From Flammeovirga yaeyamensis (GTDB taxonomy: Bacteria > Bacteroidota > Bacteroidia > Cytophagales > Flammeovirgaceae), in contig NZ_CP076132.1 in assembly GCF_018736045.1 (NCBI RefSeq), forward strand, positions 1,163,501 through 1,227,500: a DNA stretch of 64,000 nucleotides, in the 5' to 3' direction. Under the pieces are notes generated by a model. It was not told the DNA's origin. It saw only the letters and a list, made by a program, of their open reading frames with translations, and ran no database searches. Positions 37,303-46,347 of this stretch are shown one piece after another. How positions within the stretch are numbered: the first letter of the stretch is position 1; each line of letters opens with the position of its first letter. The position numbers and the translations under genes were made by a program.

Positions 37303-37333
37303 TTGAAGAATAAATAGATATAAGTTAAATTTG
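37303..37333 (+). promoter_or_regulatory. Promoter of the 48-aa basic gene
   Basis: TTG (37303-37305), a 20-nt spacer and TAAATTTG (37326-37333) form the best-spaced Bacteroidota promoter in the window, 60 nt before the ATG. Confidence 0.65.
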
Positions 37334-37393
37334 CACGCTCATAATTCTAGGATTGTGACCTTAATAATGTAATTGATTTAATTAAATATAATC

Positions 37394-37540
37394 ATGGGAT
37401 ATACAAAACTTATTAGAAAGTCTAGAAGAAATAAGACAATCGCTCTTAAGCGTGTGAAAACTATCCAACGTTTGAGCGCTAAGCCAGTAATCAAAAAAGT
37501 TGACGTTGAAGCTATCAAAGCTGAATTCGCTGCTAAGTAA
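37394..37540 (+). CDS. Short basic protein, 48 aa, function unknown
   Basis: An ORF of 48 codons starting MGYTKLIRKSRRNKTI and ending EAIKAEFAAK; about a third of residues are Lys/Arg, concentrated in the first 30. Support for a real gene: a well-spaced promoter box 60 nt upstream, a 15-bp U-tract terminator 18 nt downstream, and preferred-type codons (CGT, GCT, AAG). Size, charge and apparent high expression resemble small ribosome- or nucleic-acid-associated proteins, but I cannot name a family. I think similar short proteins occur in other Bacteroidota. Confidence 0.72.
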   Translation: MGYTKLIRKSRRNKTIALKRVKTIQRLSAKPVIKKVDVEAIKAEFAAK

Positions 37541-37557
37541 TTTGAATTACTAAAGTT

Positions 37558-37593
37558 AAAAAAAGTCTAGAACCGAAATTCTAGACTTTTTTT
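37558..37593. terminator. Bidirectional terminator after the 48-aa gene
   Basis: 15-bp perfect stem AAAAAAAGTCTAGAA (37558-37572) and complement (37579-37593), 6-nt loop. U7 on the plus side and A7 on the left also serve the convergent NarL-type gene ending at 37615. Confidence 0.9.
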
Positions 37594-37614
37594 ATTGACT
37601 ATATTTTTTGAGGC

Positions 37615-38238
37615 TTAAATAAAACCTTCGCTTTTGGCTTTCGTTACCGCCTCAATTTTATTAGAGACTTGTAATTTCAAGTAGATATTTTTGATGTGGA
37701 ATTTGACGGTATCTTTCGACACAGAAATCTGATCGGCAATATCCATATATGATTTTCCTTCTGCTAATAGGTTAAGGACATCAGTTTCTCTGTTGGTAAG
37801 TGGAGATTCGCTTTCTCTTCTAAACGATTTAACTACCAATTTCGCGATCTGTGTACTCATTGGTGCTCCGCCTGCAGAAACTTCATCCAATGCTCTCAAT
37901 AATTGAGTGTGATTACTATTCTTTGTGATATACCCAGTAGCTCCGGCACATAGTGCATCGAATACATACTGACTATTTTCGTGAACAGAAATAATTAAAA
38001 TATCTGTTCTAGGTAAAGTCTGACGAATATTTCTTGTCCCTTCAATGCCATTCATTCCGGGTAAATCAATATCCATTAATACAATATCAGGTAAATCAGT
38101 TTCAAGTTTATTTAATGCATCTTCACAAGTGGTATAGGCATTGACAACTTCATAATTAGAAGTCTTTGTCTCTATAAGTAGTTGAAAAGCTTCTTGAACA
38201 TCTTTATTATCCTCGACAATGATAATTTTCTTTTTCAT
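37615..38238 (-). CDS. NarL/LuxR-family response regulator
   Basis: 207 aa. Receiver with E9/D10 and phospho-acceptor D56 (IVLMDIDLPGMNG), T/S and K switch residues (GYITKNSN), then a LuxR-type HTH (~140-205: PLTNRETDVLNLLAEGKSYM and DTVKFHIKNIYLKL). Cognate kinase is almost certainly the HisKA_3 propeller protein encoded upstream on the same strand. A ~190-nt spacer with repeats separates them, so the two may be separately regulated. Confidence 0.94.
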   Translation of the reverse strand: MKKKIIIVEDNKDVQEAFQLLIETKTSNYEVVNAYTTCEDALNKLETDLPDIVLMDIDLPGMNGIEGTRNIRQTLPRTDILIISVHENSQYVFDALCAGATGYITKNSNHTQLLRALDEVSAGGAPMSTQIAKLVVKSFRRESESPLTNRETDVLNLLAEGKSYMDIADQISVSKDTVKFHIKNIYLKLQVSNKIEAVTKAKSEGFI

Positions 38239-38254
38239 AATATGCTAGGTACAA

Positions 38255-38296
38255 AAAAAAAAGAGATGATTCAATTTAAATTGTCACCTCTTTTTT
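38255..38296 (-). terminator. Hairpin between propeller kinase and its regulator
   Basis: AAAAAAGAG-TGA-CAATTT stem with small bulges. On the minus strand it ends in U-rich sequence ~130 nt after the kinase stop and just before the regulator start, so it may attenuate or separate the two genes. Confidence 0.55.
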
Positions 38297-38315
38297 GAAT
38301 TTCAACAATAAGAAT

Positions 38316-38435
38316 GAGTTCCCCAACTCAGTTGAGGGTTATAGTCCGGATTTGTACTGCTTAACGATTCATTAATTCAAAAGTACGTGATAAAGCAATA
38401 TGACGTACTACCCTAAAGGGTAGTTTTTAGGGTAG
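38316..38435. promoter_or_regulatory. Repeat-rich putative operator upstream of NarL-type regulator
   Basis: Contains GAGTT-CCCC-AACTC (38316-38329), AGTACGT and ACGTACT (38382-38388, 38403-38409; 21 bp between corresponding bases), the palindrome ACTACCC-TAAA-GGGTAGT (38407-38424) and another GGGTAG (38430-38435). The density of inverted repeats between a kinase and its regulator suggests autoregulation, but no binding site consensus was matched. Confidence 0.35.
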
Positions 38436-41393
38436 TTGTTCTAGATTCTTATTGAAAGTAACTGATACTGTTGTTCCTATGCCAGGTTGTGATTCAACCG
38501 ATATATGACTTTTTTTCATTTTTTTTGTACGAGAATGCATGTTTTGAATGCCGTTACCATAATTCGTAGTTTCTTTATCGAAGCCATTTCCATCATCTTT
38601 AATACTTATGGTAATGGTATCTGCTTGCTGAGTTAAAGAGAAGTGTACGTGTTTTGGTTGGGCATATTTAGCAATATTGGTCATAGCCTCTTTAAATATA
38701 AAAATCAATTGTAAACTCCATGAATGTGGAAGAATAAGCCTTTCGATTTTATCAGAAACTTCTTTTTGTGCATGAAAACGGATTTGTAGTTCTTCAAAGA
38801 ATTCATCACCAAAGTCTTTGATGTGATCGAATACAATTCCTAAAACATCATTTTTAGCATCAATAGACCAAATAAAATCCCTTGTCCCGTTGTATAACGA
38901 TTTCGATTGACTCTCTATTCGGTTTAAAATCTTTTCTGTATCTGCATCTTTTCCTTTAAGTTTCATAGAAGCAAGGTCAGCTAATACAGTAATTGAAGCT
39001 AGCTTGTTACCCATTTCATCGTGAAAATCTTGAGCAATTTCTTTTCTTACTATCTGTAACTTTTTCTCTGCTTTATTTTTAGAATCAAGAATTTCTTGTA
39101 ATTCATCTGATTTCCCTTTCTCGGTTTTAATTCGAGAATAAGAGTAATACGAGATACCAATAATTAGAATAACCAAGGATCCTATTTTAAAAAGTATATG
39201 TTCCCAAAAATATCCTTTAATAATTAGAGTGGCTACACTGGGTTCACTCCAATCCGAACCAATAGTTTTTCCTCTTAATAGTAATTGATATTCACCCGGA
39301 GTACTCTTATTAATGTTCAGTAGATCGGTATATTGAAATTCTATCCATTCAGCATCTTCAGATATTTTATATTGAAGAATTAAAGATTCCATTTCACTTA
39401 AAACATCTGATTCCAAAGGGATTTTTACACTACTAAACTTACTATGTGAATAAAAAATAGGAGCTGACCATTTTACTGTTGGAGGAAGAATACTCTTACA
39501 TGGAATTGAATTCGGCATGGACATAATTCCTTGATAAGTACCAATCCATAATTGATGATTCGAACTTTCAAAAATAGTAGTGATGTAGTTACTAATTAGT
39601 CCCGAGGAAATATTAAATCTTCGAATCACTTTTTTGTTTCTGAGAACTATTAAACCTTCTGATGTTCCCACCCATAACTGCCCTAAATGATCAATAAATA
39701 GCTTAGTACAACGTATATTATTCATTTGATCAACAACTTTTATAGATGCATCTAAGTCACCCAAAACTAATTGATGCAGATTATAATTGGTGGCGATCCA
39801 AATACAGTTGTTTTCATTATCAAAGAGAATATCCTGAATTCTTTCTCCCGATGTAAACTCATCTACCCAAACTTTTCTTTTGGTTAGTTTCGTGTTTTTA
39901 TCATGGTCATATAAACTTAAAGCACCTTTAGTGGCCACCCAAACTGTAGTATCTGAGATAATCGCATTGACAATTTTAGGTTGCGTAATTTTACCTTCAG
40001 GAAACTTATGGAAAGCTCTTTTAAGCTTCATATTATCTTCAAAAATCTTCAGAGTATCTTCTTCACTAAACCAAATTCCACTGTAATTTCTACCTACAAA
40101 AGTACTGTAGGAAATATCTAATGAATCTTTGTTTTCGAAAAATGTCCCATCATCAGAAGTATATAAAACTCTGTTATTGATCTTGTTGATATATACTCTA
40201 ATATTTTTGTAACGTTCATAAGTATTACGGTTATCTAAATTGTATTCTATTACTTGGTTGGTGGTAGAAAAAAGTAGACTACTATCGTTTTCCTGATTGA
40301 TGGATAGAATATGAGGAATAGATAATTCTTCGATACCAATGTAGTTGAAATCAAGGTTATTGACCATAAATAATCCATCTCCTTGAGTAGAAATCCATAA
40401 TCGATCGTTGGAATCTACCATAATCGAGGAATTAGAAGATTTAGACTGGATATATTTATCAAGGTTAATTCTTCTACTGTTATCTTTTTTTACGTAATAA
40501 CTTACTTGATGATGAAGTGATTCATTAATAGAGTATACAATATCTCCATTTTGTAAATCGTATATATTAGAAACAAAACATTCCTCACCAATAGGGTAGG
40601 TTTGTAAAATTGTTCCATTATCAGATACTTTTAGAATTTTACCCTTACAACCCACTAATAATCCGCCATCTTTAGATGGGTAAGCACAGGAAATGTATTC
40701 TTTACCTAAAGTCTTCTCGAAAAAGTTATCCGTCAGTTTAGTTCCTTCTATCACTCTGAACCCTTGGGAGTCTCTACCCATTGCCAACACTTTGTCTTTA
40801 TATAGTGTGAGGCTGAAGGGAATGAATTTATCAATATCCAACATATAAGGTGGCAAACCTTTGTTTACTGAAAGGAACAGTTCTGTTTTACCATTTTTCT
40901 GTTTGGTATATGGGATGATGGTATCACCTCTTTTATTTTTTTCATCTGTAACATAACCTTTGGTCCATTGCCACCCATAAACTCTACCCTTATGTACGAT
41001 TCCTTTATGAAGTTTATTTGCTCCAGGAGTTTGTAAATGTGGATAAGTATGTATGCTATCACTTTCTTGATTGTAAACATGAATCCCTCCTTTCCAACTG
41101 AAGATGTAGACAGAATCAGCATCGTTTTTATTGAACCCAATAATGAATGGTGATTGTAAACCATCTTTAGTACTGTAGGTCTTAAAATTTTTGCCATTAA
41201 AAGTACACATGCCATCATCTGTGCCTATCCATATTTTATCATCTTCCTCTAATAAATTATAAATAAAATTATGAGGTAAACCATCCTTGGTCGTCCAATG
41301 ATGCACGTTTGGCTTCTGCCCAAAAACTTGATAAGTTATTAGAAATAAAAGAAGTAAGAAGTTGTATTTATAGTTATATGGCATAAGACCCAT
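38427..41393 (-). CDS. Two-component propeller sensor kinase (Reg_prop, Y_Y_Y, HisKA_3)
   Basis: 988 aa from the ATG at 41393, chosen because a TTG at 41423 only adds residues before the signal peptide; ATG 41384 is also possible. Signal peptide, then ~600 residues of seven-bladed propeller repeats (HHWTTKDGLPHNFIYNLLEE, KIWIGTDDGMCTFNG, QLWVGTSEGLIVL, QLWIGTYQGIMSMPN). Y_Y_Y domain ~640-725, one TM ~730-750, then a NarX-type HisKA_3 with H791 (AQDFHDEMGNKLASI) and HATPase_c (DDGNGFDKE, YGNGIQNMHSRTKKM). No AraC output, so it acts through the separate NarL regulator. Ligand unknown; no polysaccharide locus is adjacent. Confidence 0.92.
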   Translation of the reverse strand: MGLMPYNYKYNFLLLLFLITYQVFGQKPNVHHWTTKDGLPHNFIYNLLEEDDKIWIGTDDGMCTFNGKNFKTYSTKDGLQSPFIIGFNKNDADSVYIFSWKGGIHVYNQESDSIHTYPHLQTPGANKLHKGIVHKGRVYGWQWTKGYVTDEKNKRGDTIIPYTKQKNGKTELFLSVNKGLPPYMLDIDKFIPFSLTLYKDKVLAMGRDSQGFRVIEGTKLTDNFFEKTLGKEYISCAYPSKDGGLLVGCKGKILKVSDNGTILQTYPIGEECFVSNIYDLQNGDIVYSINESLHHQVSYYVKKDNSRRINLDKYIQSKSSNSSIMVDSNDRLWISTQGDGLFMVNNLDFNYIGIEELSIPHILSINQENDSSLLFSTTNQVIEYNLDNRNTYERYKNIRVYINKINNRVLYTSDDGTFFENKDSLDISYSTFVGRNYSGIWFSEEDTLKIFEDNMKLKRAFHKFPEGKITQPKIVNAIISDTTVWVATKGALSLYDHDKNTKLTKRKVWVDEFTSGERIQDILFDNENNCIWIATNYNLHQLVLGDLDASIKVVDQMNNIRCTKLFIDHLGQLWVGTSEGLIVLRNKKVIRRFNISSGLISNYITTIFESSNHQLWIGTYQGIMSMPNSIPCKSILPPTVKWSAPIFYSHSKFSSVKIPLESDVLSEMESLILQYKISEDAEWIEFQYTDLLNINKSTPGEYQLLLRGKTIGSDWSEPSVATLIIKGYFWEHILFKIGSLVILIIGISYYSYSRIKTEKGKSDELQEILDSKNKAEKKLQIVRKEIAQDFHDEMGNKLASITVLADLASMKLKGKDADTEKILNRIESQSKSLYNGTRDFIWSIDAKNDVLGIVFDHIKDFGDEFFEELQIRFHAQKEVSDKIERLILPHSWSLQLIFIFKEAMTNIAKYAQPKHVHFSLTQQADTITISIKDDGNGFDKETTNYGNGIQNMHSRTKKMKKSHISVESQPGIGTTVSVTFNKNLEQLP

Positions 41394-41605
41394 ATTTTTT
41401 TCTAATTTTTTTTGATTCAGCAACCCGTTGAAAAAATAAATTTATGTATTTATACTTTATTAAGTGCTAAAAATCACCTAATTCATTCATTTTCCCGTTT
41501 ATATTTGATGGTTATCAAAAGCATATTACAAATATTTTTCTGTATATTTTGATAACGAATAAAGTTAATAATGAAAATGAAATAAATGATTAAATCACTA
41601 TAAGT

Positions 41606-43093
41606 ATGCTGGAAATTCAAAAGAAACTAAAGTCCTCATTTTATACTATCTTAAGTTTACCCGCTACAGCTATGGGGTTTGCACTTTCCATCCAAATTTC
41701 TGCTTTGAGTTGGATTCTAAGTGAGAAATATGGATTCCACCTTGAAGAAATTGGTATTGTTTGGGCAGCAGGTCCATTAGCGGGAATAATAGCACAACCA
41801 ATAGCAGGACTATTATCTGATAATGTATGGCTTTGGGGTGGGCGAAGAAGACCATTCATTTTAATAGGAGGTGTTTTGACTTCAATCATGTTACTTGCAA
41901 TTCCTAATATGGATATAATAGGTAAGGCATTGGGGCAAGAAGGTGCAACTGTTGGTATCGCTATTGCCATTGCTTTAACCTTTGATTTAGCAATAAATGT
42001 AAGTTTTAACCCTACAAGATCAATCATTGCAGACGTTACTCCAGAAGGAGAAAAAAGAACAAGTGGATATACTTGGATGCAAACAATCTCTGGTACATTT
42101 GGTGTTTTAGCATATGCTATAGGTGCATTTTTTGATAACTATGTGTTAATTTATTCTGGTATTTTTATAGTGTTTGCATTTTCTGTTTTTCCATTATTTT
42201 TTATTGAAGAACCAAAACAATTAACTTCTACGAGCGAAGGTGAAGAACAATCTAAAGTATCGTTCTCAGAAATTATGGATGTGATTAAGCCACTTTATGG
42301 ATTTCTTATCTATGCTTTTTATGTTATTGTAGCTAAAGTGTTAGACTTACCAACATCCAATATTTATATTGAGATAGGGTGCTTGGTAATTACTCTAATA
42401 GCAGGAATTCAAGTAATATTAGTTTCTAGAAATGTTGAAAAAGACAAACTTGAATTTCAAAAAATATTATTTGCACATTCGTTTACTTGGATAGGAGTTC
42501 AATCAATGTTTGTTTATATGTTGGCTTTTGCAAAAGTTAATGTAATGGGCTTTGAAATGGATCAGGAAGTAGCAGAAGTATTAAAAAATAATATTGGTAA
42601 AATTGTAGCTATATCCTTTCTGGTATTAAACCTAGTAGGTGCAATTTTCCCTTCTTTGATTATCAATCCACTAGTTAAAAAAATTGGTCAGGTAAAAACT
42701 CATACTATTTCTTTAGCAATAATGACTTTAGGGTACTTCGGAGTTTATAGTTTAGTAGGAAAAGATAGTGAATACTTGCTATATTTCTTTATGGTTGTGA
42801 TTGGAGTTGGTTGGGCTTCAATTATTTCAATTTCATTTGCAATCATGTCCGAAAGAGTGGATAAATCAAAAATGGGATTATACATGGGCATTTTTAATTT
42901 GTCTGTTGTAGCACCGCAGTTAGTTTCCAGTTTTAAAATTGGACAACTAGTTAATTCTTATGATGATAAAGCTATACTATTCCTTATTTGTACAATTACA
43001 TTACTTGTTTCAACTGTTTTATGGTTGACTGTTAGAGAAAAGAAAGGGATTGATAATACCCCTTCAGCAAGCACAGGTGGAGGCCATCATTAA
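41606..43093 (+). CDS. MFS transporter, SLC45 (sugar symporter) type
   Basis: 495 aa, 12 predicted TM helices. N-terminal ATAMGFALSIQISALSWILS and the SLC45 signature GPLAGIIAQPIAGLLSD followed by WGGRRRPFILIGG. SLC45 relatives are proton-coupled sucrose/maltose or similar sugar carriers, often near trehalose or maltose enzymes in Bacteroidota; none is adjacent here. Monocistronic with a strong terminator. A 128-aa minus-strand frame within it is a shadow. Confidence 0.88.
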   Translation: MLEIQKKLKSSFYTILSLPATAMGFALSIQISALSWILSEKYGFHLEEIGIVWAAGPLAGIIAQPIAGLLSDNVWLWGGRRRPFILIGGVLTSIMLLAIPNMDIIGKALGQEGATVGIAIAIALTFDLAINVSFNPTRSIIADVTPEGEKRTSGYTWMQTISGTFGVLAYAIGAFFDNYVLIYSGIFIVFAFSVFPLFFIEEPKQLTSTSEGEEQSKVSFSEIMDVIKPLYGFLIYAFYVIVAKVLDLPTSNIYIEIGCLVITLIAGIQVILVSRNVEKDKLEFQKILFAHSFTWIGVQSMFVYMLAFAKVNVMGFEMDQEVAEVLKNNIGKIVAISFLVLNLVGAIFPSLIINPLVKKIGQVKTHTISLAIMTLGYFGVYSLVGKDSEYLLYFFMVVIGVGWASIISISFAIMSERVDKSKMGLYMGIFNLSVVAPQLVSSFKIGQLVNSYDDKAILFLICTITLLVSTVLWLTVREKKGIDNTPSASTGGGHH

Positions 43094-43106
43094 TATAAAT
43101 GATAAC

Positions 43107-43142
43107 AAAAAAGGGAAGTAATTTTGGTTACTTCCCTTTTTT
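43107..43142. terminator. Bidirectional terminator
   Basis: 15-bp perfect stem AAAAAAGGGAAGTAA (43107-43121) and complement (43128-43142), 6-nt loop, between convergent SLC45 and M43 genes. Confidence 0.9.
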
Positions 43143-43159
43143 GTTGTATCAGATAATCT

Positions 43160-44803
43160 TTATTGCTTAATCACTCTTTGATTGAAAACCCCAAAATCAC
43201 TATTTAAGCGAACGAAATAAGTACCTCTAGGAAGGTTACCCAAATCAATATCAACCACTTCTTGATGTTGGCTAAGATCGAATGTTTTCACAACTTGACC
43301 TGTCGAAGAGATAACTTCAATTAGACCAACATGAGAAATAAAATCACCTATTGCTAAATGGAAAATACCATTGGATGGGTTGGGATAAATACTAAATGTT
43401 CTTGGAGAATTAGGCTTTAAACCAACAACACCATTATCAATATTAATTACATTGGATTCTAATGAAAAACCATCTTTATTTACTGCAAAAACTCTATAGG
43501 ATACTTTTTTTTCAGCATCTTCAGAAGATGGTAGATAGTCGGTATAGCTTCTTGTACTGGGATCTAGAATTGGGCTACAATATGTAAAACCTTTGTCTTC
43601 TAGAGATCTCTCGATAATATAACCAGTAATTTCTCTAGTGCCTTCATCTGGTACTTCCCAAACGATTTTATTTATACCGTTTTCTTTATCGGAAATAATA
43701 TCATCTACGTCCATTGTAACTGTTGCATTTGGTGCATTTTGATTGATGGTTTTTCTAGCTGTAGAAGCAACCAATACAGTATCTACTCTAGACTTTTGAT
43801 CATTCGTAAATAATGTCATGCATGAATCATTGGTATAATCCATAAAGTTCTGATACATCGACGAGGAATAATTAACGGTATCGCATAAATATTTTGTATG
43901 GAACTCCGTGCTTTGATCACAATATGAAGTAGTATTTGTATCAGAGTGAGTTCCTTTAATTGCTGGGGTATCTTCACAATAATCAGATTTGGAACAATCA
44001 GAAGAAGCACTTCCCACACCCCAAGGGTGAAGTATCCCTAAATAATGCCCCAATTCGTGAGTCAATGTTCTTCCCATATGATAAGGACGTTTTAACCCAA
44101 AGTCATCTACTAATTCAGATCCAAAGTATCTATAATCGATTACAACGCCATCTTTTGATGTTGTTGCTATTTCAGAGGAATTGACTTCGTCCAAACCAGA
44201 AAGTGTTAGAATATTAGGAAAAAATGCATAGCCTAGATAATTGGAAGGTAGGGCGGTCACCCAAATATTTACATACCTATTGGGATCCCAAATATTTTGT
44301 TCGATAATGTCTTCGATTTCACCTGTACTAAAATATCCTTTAGAACCAGGGTCTTTATACATTCGGTTTATTCCTTCTTCTTGAAGCACATTACCCTGTG
44401 GATCATACAATGCTCTTTTTATTTCAACATTTAAAGCTGTAGCATCAAATTGAAATTCTTCGAGAGTTTGAAATCTATTTATATTCTTTTTATTTAAATC
44501 ATTATTAGTCGCTTGAAATTGAGAGGCAATTTGATCGTAGCTTAAATTATTACCTGTCCCAATGCTAAAACCAGGATTGGTGTAAATAATATGTACAATG
44601 GTAGGTAAATTAGATTTTTGACTTCTATTTATAGTTTGAGAAAGACGAAGTGCAGAAGTTGTTCTAGGTAAAGATGGGTCATAACTATGGTTCACCAAGT
44701 GATTCCCACAACGTCTAAACGTTTGGGTTTCTTGTGAAAAAACCAAGGTCACAGAAAATAAAAAGACAGTGATTGTCAGTAAGTATTTGTTTTTTGATAA
44801 CAT
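43160..44803 (-). CDS. Secreted M43 (cytophagalysin-like) metalloprotease with T9SS sorting domain
   Basis: 547 aa from the ATG at 44803 (MLSKNKYLLTITVFLFSV); the longer TTG start at 44821 would put six extra residues before the signal peptide. Zinc motif HELGHYLGILHPWG (HExxHxxGxxH) and Met-turn NFMDY identify the pappalysin/cytophagalysin clan. A fibronectin-III-like region follows (~385-455), then a type A T9SS C-terminal domain (FSIYPNPSNGIFHLAI... GTYFVRLNSDFGVFNQRVIKQ). It is exported by the Sec system and then T9SS, and cell-attached or released. Monocistronic. Confidence 0.93.
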   Translation of the reverse strand: MLSKNKYLLTITVFLFSVTLVFSQETQTFRRCGNHLVNHSYDPSLPRTTSALRLSQTINRSQKSNLPTIVHIIYTNPGFSIGTGNNLSYDQIASQFQATNNDLNKKNINRFQTLEEFQFDATALNVEIKRALYDPQGNVLQEEGINRMYKDPGSKGYFSTGEIEDIIEQNIWDPNRYVNIWVTALPSNYLGYAFFPNILTLSGLDEVNSSEIATTSKDGVVIDYRYFGSELVDDFGLKRPYHMGRTLTHELGHYLGILHPWGVGSASSDCSKSDYCEDTPAIKGTHSDTNTTSYCDQSTEFHTKYLCDTVNYSSSMYQNFMDYTNDSCMTLFTNDQKSRVDTVLVASTARKTINQNAPNATVTMDVDDIISDKENGINKIVWEVPDEGTREITGYIIERSLEDKGFTYCSPILDPSTRSYTDYLPSSEDAEKKVSYRVFAVNKDGFSLESNVINIDNGVVGLKPNSPRTFSIYPNPSNGIFHLAIGDFISHVGLIEVISSTGQVVKTFDLSQHQEVVDIDLGNLPRGTYFVRLNSDFGVFNQRVIKQ

Positions 44804-44906
44804 ATCTGAATGCAAATTCAATTAAAAAATGCTATATTATTGTATTGCAATATGATAAGTTTTTAGATAAGGTCAATATTTTATTCCATCATTTCTTTGA
44901 CTTTTA

Positions 44907-44914
44907 TATATTTG
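44907..44914 (+). promoter_or_regulatory. pyrH -7 box
   Basis: TATATTTG matches TAnnTTTG, 22 nt before the pyrH ATG. Confidence 0.5.
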
Positions 44915-44935
44915 CAAAACTTCAATTAGCCATAT

Positions 44936-45643
44936 ATGAAATATAATAGAGTACTCCTAAAATTAAGTGGCGAAGCCTTAATGGGTGAGCAACAATATGG
45001 TATTGATCCTGCACGTCTGGAACAATACGCAAAAGAGATTAAAAAAGTAGTTGATGAGAAAGTAGAAGTTGCTATTGTCATTGGTGCTGGAAACATTTTC
45101 CGTGGTATGCAAGCGGGTAAAATGGGTATCGATAGAGTACAAGGCGATCATATGGGAATGTTAGCTACTGTAATCAATGGTATGGCCCTACAAAGTGCTT
45201 TAGAAGGCGAAGGGGTATATACTAGATTAATGTCCGGAATTCAAATGGATCAAGTTTGTGAGCCATTTATTAGAAGAAGAGCCGTACGTCACTTGGAAAA
45301 AGGTCGTGTGGTTATTTTTGGTGCTGGTACTGGTAACCCGTACTTTACAACAGACTCTGCTGCTTCATTAAGAGCAATTGAAATTGATGCGGATGTAGTA
45401 TTAAAAGGTACTCGTGTTGACGGTATCTATACTGCCGATCCAGAAAAACATCCTGATGCTACTAAAATTGATGAGCTTACTTTCGACGAAGCACTAAACA
45501 AGAACTTGAAAATTATGGACCTTACTGCATTTACTTTGTGTAAGGAAAATGATTTGCCGATCGTTGTATTTGATATGAACAAGCCAAATAATTTATATCA
45601 TTTAATGTCGGGTGAGGCTGTTGGTACAATTGTATCTCAATAA
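44936..45643 (+). CDS. pyrH: UMP kinase
   Basis: UMP to UDP, the bacterial amino-acid-kinase-fold enzyme. 235 aa, standard length. Motifs: [11 protein letters not shown] at the N terminus, [26 protein letters not shown] and [19 protein letters not shown]. Forms the classical pyrH-frr pair; the spacer holds a hairpin and a promoter box, so frr can also be transcribed on its own. Confidence 0.97.
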   Translation: MKYNRVLLKLSGEALMGEQQYGIDPARLEQYAKEIKKVVDEKVEVAIVIGAGNIFRGMQAGKMGIDRVQGDHMGMLATVINGMALQSALEGEGVYTRLMSGIQMDQVCEPFIRRRAVRHLEKGRVVIFGAGTGNPYFTTDSAASLRAIEIDADVVLKGTRVDGIYTADPEKHPDATKIDELTFDEALNKNLKIMDLTAFTLCKENDLPIVVFDMNKPNNLYHLMSGEAVGTIVSQ

Positions 45644-45658
45644 TTAAAAGATCATAAA

Positions 45659-45692
45659 CATAGTGATTTATTCACTATGCTGATTATATTTG
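45659..45692 (+). promoter_or_regulatory. Hairpin plus frr -7 box
   Basis: Perfect 8-bp stem CATAGTGA/TCACTATG (45659-45666, 45672-45679) with a 5-nt loop and no U-tract, followed 5 nt later by TATATTTG (45685-45692), a -7 box 36 nt before the frr ATG. The palindrome sits where a -33 element or operator would be. Confidence 0.5.
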
Positions 45693-45728
45693 AATTATAG
45701 ATTATACTTAATCAAAAAAAATAAAACA

Positions 45729-46292
45729 ATGGAAGAGGAAATAGGAATGTATCTTGATGATGCAAAAGAAATGATGGAAAAAGCCATTTCTCATACAGAA
45801 CACGAACTATCTAAAATTCGTGCGGGTAAAGCTTCTGCATCAATGTTAGACGGTTTAACTGTTGATTATTATGGTGCTCCAACTCCTATTAATCAAGTTG
45901 CTTCAGCAACTACTCCAGATGCTTACTCTGTAGTAATCAAGCCTTGGGAAAAGAACATGCTTTCTGAAATTGAAAAGTCAATTCGTGATTCAGACCTAGG
46001 TGTTAACCCTGTAAATGATGGTGAGCAAGTAAGAATTAACATGCCTCCATTAACAGAAGAAAGAAGACGTGAATTAGTAAAAAGAGTAAAAGGTGAAATC
46101 GAAAAAGGTAAGATTTCTATCCGTAATGCTCGTAAAGACACTAACGACGGTCTTAAGAAATTATTAAAAGACGGTGCTTCAGAAGATGCTATCAAAGATG
46201 CTGAAGCTTCTGTTCAAGACTTAACGAATGCCTTCACTAAGAAAATTGAAGAAGTTTTCGTGAAGAAAGAAAAAGATATTATGACTGTATAA
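45729..46292 (+). CDS. frr: Ribosome recycling factor
   Basis: Splits post-termination ribosomes with EF-G. 187 aa from the ATG at 45729, the normal RRF length; an upstream in-frame TTG (45690) lies in the promoter box and is rejected. Signatures: SKIRAGKASASMLDGLTVDYYG, PINQVASATTPD, INMPPLTEERRRELVKRVKG and RNARKDTNDGLKKLLKDG. Confidence 0.97.
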   Translation: MEEEIGMYLDDAKEMMEKAISHTEHELSKIRAGKASASMLDGLTVDYYGAPTPINQVASATTPDAYSVVIKPWEKNMLSEIEKSIRDSDLGVNPVNDGEQVRINMPPLTEERRRELVKRVKGEIEKGKISIRNARKDTNDGLKKLLKDGASEDAIKDAEASVQDLTNAFTKKIEEVFVKKEKDIMTV

Positions 46293-46312
46293 GTTGTATT
46301 TTTCAAAAAAAG

Positions 46313-46343
46313 AATCACCCATTCTACAAAAGAATGGGTGATT
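46313..46343. terminator. Bidirectional terminator after frr
   Basis: 13-bp perfect stem AATCACCCATTCT/AGAATGGGTGATT, 5-nt loop, flanked by A6 and U-tract; shared with the convergent LruC gene ending at 46348. Confidence 0.9.
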
Positions 46344-46347
46344 TTTT

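Noticed and set aside
41641-42027. 128-aa minus-strand ORF inside the SLC45-type gene
   Set aside because: Shadow of conserved transporter sequence.
45690-45728. TTG start for frr
   Set aside because: Lies in the -7 box and lengthens RRF beyond the family norm; ATG 45729 fits.
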